A stretch of 64,000 nt of DNA from Circinella minor (lineage: Eukaryota; Mucoromycota; Mucoromycetes; Mucorales; Lichtheimiaceae): the NCBI GenBank assembly GCA_016758965.1, contig JAEPRB010000168.1, positions 24,616 to 88,615 of the forward strand, written 5' to 3'. The notes under the pieces are model-generated. The model made no database searches. It was not told the origin of the DNA and saw only the letters and a list, made by a program, of their open reading frames with translations. Every line of letters begins with the position of its first letter. The stretch's first letter is position 1. Both the position numbers and the translations under genes were made by a program. Below are positions 60,683 through 64,000 of the stretch, one piece after another.

Positions 60683-63600
60683 CTAGCGACCCTTCCTCGC
60701 TTCGCTCGGATAAATGAGCCCCTTCGCTTCGCTTCGGGTCATTTAGCGGTTCACGTCGCAAAGGGGGGGAACCCCCCTTTGACCCCCAAAAGGCGCTTCG
60801 CGCCTGGTAGCAACGATATTCAAGGCTGTATAATACTTTTTGAAATAAAAAATATATCAGATATCAATAGAAAAAAAATGAATTATTGTGTAGATAGTTT
60901 GAAAAAAATCATTGGATTAAATATTTATATAAAAAAAAATTAAAGTGAGGTATTATAATGTTTTGAAAGTAATAATGAAATAATTTAATAAAAATGTGTT
61001 TAAGAGAAAAAATAGATTATAAGGGAATGAAAGATAAGAATATGAAGGTTAAATTGCTTTTTATAGACAGAAGCCATGTATGTGTATATATGTGTGTGTT
61101 TTTATAAAAAATCTTAAAGTAGAACTTCATGATAAACTACATTACGTGTATAGAATCTTGGTAATCCATTGATTGATGAGTTATCACGATCTAAAGTGAT
61201 ATGAATAGATGTTGGAGTACGAACGCGTGACATTGCAACATAAAGCAAACCATGTGCAAAGGGATGTTCTGGTAAATATAATCCAACTTGATCCATTGTT
61301 TGCCCTTGCACTTTATTGATGGTCATTGCAAATGCTAAACGAATCGGGAATTGTGTTCGTGAAAACTGAATTGGGGAATCAGAGTTTGTAGGTGTAAGGG
61401 TAATGCGTGGGATAAGAACAATGTCACCAGCATGTGACCCAGTTACTATTTCGGCTTCAATAACATACTGGCGAAATGACCTGCAAATCAACCGTGTACC
61501 ATTGCATAGCCCTTTAGATGGGTTTAGGTTGCGAAGGAGCATAACTGGACATCCTGGTTTCAAATTTAGTCTATGAGGTGGTAAGCTGGAGGGATTTAGC
61601 TCATTTAATAATTCGGCAGGATAACTAAGCTGATCTTTAGGATCAGCCATAGAATCTGCACTTAAGAACTCTTCAATATTCGCACCAGGAAATAGCTGCT
61701 CAATGATCAAATTGTTGATATCAGTGACATCTTTGTTTTTTGGTGTAAGAATTGCATGACTTGTTAAATAGTCATTTGTAGGTGGTGTTGATAACAGATC
61801 CCCATAGACAGTATTGATTAAGGTGTAGAGATTAAATCCAGGTAATATCATACTATCTTGAACGCGCACTCTATCTTCAGTATCAGTTGCAACAGGCTCA
61901 CTACCATCACCAATGCGTAACAAATACTCTGAAAATTCACGTAATGTATTAGCATCATTTACATTTCTTGCTTGTTGTACTCGCATATTTGTTCGTAAGT
62001 GATGTATTGTAACTTGATTCCAGAAATTTGCTCGATTTAAAGATTGATTTACAATTTGAGCTCTAGTACCATTTCGAATTACAGGTAAAACCTAATACAT
62101 ATGATATGTTCTTCATCAGTATATAAATTTGTATATAAAAGCTTCTAACCTAAATATCGATACCAATAATTAAAATGACTACCTGACGAAAGTCTCCACC
62201 GAATACAACAATTTTGCCACCAAATGGAACATGTTCTAATGCATTATCTCGATGGCGCATTAAATCCCTTAAAGTACGATCAACAGCATGAATGGTGTCT
62301 TTACTGACCATTGATGCTTCATCCCAAATAATAAGTTGGGCCTCGAGAAGTAGCCTTCCTTTGTCTGACCTTGGTGTGAAAGAACAGTATGTGTCTTCAT
62401 GAACATCAAGGGGGATTGCAAACGTGCTGTGGGCTGTACGTCCACCATCCAACAAAAGTGCTGCTGTTCCACTGGTTGCAACAGCAAGGGCAATGTTACC
62501 TTGTCTTCGTACATGTTCAAGAATTGCATTGAAAACGTACGTTTTACCAGTACCACCAGGACCATCAATAAAGTGGAGCTTTGGTTCCGTTGATGGCATT
62601 GATAAAGAGGTAATGATTGCATTATATGTTGCCTGTTGGTCATTGTTGAAAACTCGTGGAGTAACAGGAGTTAGTTCAAGCTGTCTTGCAATTTGTCTAT
62701 GTAATTGGAAAACTCGGGGTTCAGGTTGTGCAGCATTAGTTTGTGGGTCTTGAGGTAAAACAAAGCCATCAAACTGTGCCAGGGATGAAGAGAGTTCAAC
62801 CATAATATTTTCAATTGCAAGAAGCGTTTGATTATAGATGGCATCACTTGGTTCTAAGTCCGGATTGTTTAGTTCATTTCGTGCTGCATGAAGAAAATCT
62901 TCGGAGAGTACATTTCGATGAGTTTCCCATAATAAATATGGATTAGAAGGGTTACAAAAAGCTAGTATGATGGCAAATAATTGGCGCAGAGCAGAAGGCA
63001 TTTCATAGAGTGAGGCTTGTTGTAAGCATATATCCCACTCTTCTTGGTTAGTAACAATTCCACGCCGGCGGGCAGCAGCCTGGAATGTTGGTAAAAGTTC
63101 ACCATCAACTGTACGCAACTCTTCAAAGCGGGTCGCACCTGGAACATGATACAAAAGCATTCGAAGATGATACTTTTCAACATCACGTGGTGAAACTGCA
63201 TAAATGCGACCTATGGTGCCACCATGGCCACGCTCACGAATTTTCCAACGTCGAGTGGATTTGACAAACACATAATTTTCAGGAAAATTAGGATATAAAA
63301 CGACTCTTGCAGCAGCGTCTTCAGCATTGATTAAAAACCAAGCAGTCAGTGTTGTTTCATGTGCACGACCTGCAACAATAGTAGGATCTTCTTCTTCGTT
63401 AAACTGCACATATTGTTCATCTGGAAGATGGACAGCTAACCGTTGATGGTTTGGAAATTCCTGGTGTAAGTTGAAAGAGAAGAAACGCCAGCATCCTTCT
63501 GATGCCGATACATATCGAGCATCCAGATATGAGCGAATCTCATCAAACTCATCATGATTATTTCTTCCATTATCATTGTTTTGTCGTGGATGATGCTGAG

Positions 63601-64000
63601 TCATTTGCAAAGAAGCACGATCATGACCCTTATATACATATTTATATACATATTTAACTGAATGAATTGATGTGCATATTTCAACATTGATATGAGCATC
63701 GTACTTTGCACAGAGATATAAATTATGAGGCACAACCCAACGATTATCAAGAGTGACTCTTTGTTTGACTATAGTATCTTGATTATTTCGTCTACGATAT
63801 GCAGGATATCCATCTTCATTCAACACAGTTTCAGGAGTAAATTGCTTAGGATAACGCTTTTTACACGCACCAGCATCCATGCATACTGAGGTGGGATTAA
63901 GAAGGCCGCAAGGACCATGTATCATATGACGCATAACAGTAGCCCGTGCAGAAGGATAAAGTTGAGCATCAGGTAACTCGGCTGAAACAATATCGTCACA
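60683..64000 (-). mobile_element. Helitron, 3' part (5' end beyond the window)
   Basis: Rolling-circle transposon in minus orientation. The 3' terminus on the minus strand reads GAGGAAGGGTCGCTAG followed by T, the CTRR-T end of Helitrons, at 60683. Upstream are GC-rich palindromes unlike the AT-rich surroundings, including the perfect hairpin GGCGC-TTC-GCGCC near 60792 and a C/G-run palindrome near 60760-60785. The Rep-helicase gene lies inside. The 5' TC end is not in the window. Confidence 0.8.
61114..64000 (-). CDS. Helitron Rep-helicase protein, C-terminal 931 residues
   Basis: Exons 64000-62183 (open at the window edge) and 62091-61114, joined in phase 0 across a 91-bp GT-AG intron. The visible N-terminal part is the end of the HUH Rep domain with the two-tyrosine block KYVYKYVYKGHD; the HUH histidines lie outside. 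Next comes a SF1B PIF1-type helicase: Walker A GPGGTGKT, motif II IIWDEASM, motif III FGGDFRQVLPV, motif V NKVQGQTMD and motif VI YVAMSRVRT. The intron falls exactly inside motif III, and splicing restores FGGDFRQ-VLPV. No stop or frameshift is seen in the visible part, so the element may still be active or recently so. Confidence 0.92.

Noticed and set aside
62399..62753. Plus-strand frames opposite the Helitron helicase
   Set aside because: Shadow frames of the well-supported minus-strand helicase.

Overview
The window is eukaryotic and almost certainly from an early-diverging fungus, most likely Mucoromycota (Mucorales-type). It is strongly AT-rich. Genes are cut by many short GT-AG introns of mostly 55-135 bp. 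Fungal marker proteins are present (ERG27 ketosteroid reductase, FAR11, CUE2-like, CWC2), and the transposons are a mix of Helitron, LINE and DNA-transposon derivatives. No tRNA, rRNA or CRISPR array was found. Exon models were built by hand: reading phase was checked at every junction and protein family features were used to choose between possible splice sites.

Layout, left to right. 0.1-2.3 kb: 3' end of a UBP2/USP25/28-like deubiquitinase. 2.8-4.5 kb: a secreted, GPI-anchor-like polysaccharide deacetylase homologue whose catalytic motifs are all degenerate. 6.6-8.1 kb: a His-rich, NLS-bearing protein of unknown function. 8.1-15.0 kb: gene-poor, holding a 9-bp satellite and a 1.38 kb hAT-like non-autonomous transposon. 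15.0-29.9 kb: REV1 (minus) divergent from a STIMATE/TMEM110-type membrane protein, a possible small orphan gene, Rab GDI, a bHLH factor, PAAF1/RPN14 and UTP16/BUD21. 29.9-32.7 kb: gene-poor, holding a 458-bp MULE-like MITE with a perfect 9-bp target duplication. 32.7-51.6 kb: a dense block of CUE2-like nuclease, PSO2/SNM1, CWC2, ERG27, FAR11/STRIP, VPS18 and one unrecognised basic protein. 51.6-64 kb: transposon-rich, with a LINE relic, a 5'-truncated and interrupted LINE, a decayed gene with a PD-(D/E)XK-like signature, and the 3' part of a Helitron that runs off the right edge.

The genes are housekeeping and do not form one pathway. Themes that recur are DNA damage tolerance and crosslink repair (REV1, PSO2), ubiquitin and proteasome (UBP2-like, PAAF1), vesicle traffic (GDI, VPS18), RNA processing and quality control (UTP16, CWC2, CUE2-like), sterol synthesis (ERG27) and STRIPAK signalling (FAR11). 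Two divergent gene pairs share very short promoter regions (REV1/STIMATE about 120 bp, CWC2/ERG27 about 145 bp). The observations most worth following up are the catalytically dead deacetylase, the two DNA-transposon derivatives with target duplications, a third ubiquitin-binding motif in REV1, the Helitron terminus, and the PD-(D/E)XK-like gene lying between LINE and Helitron.
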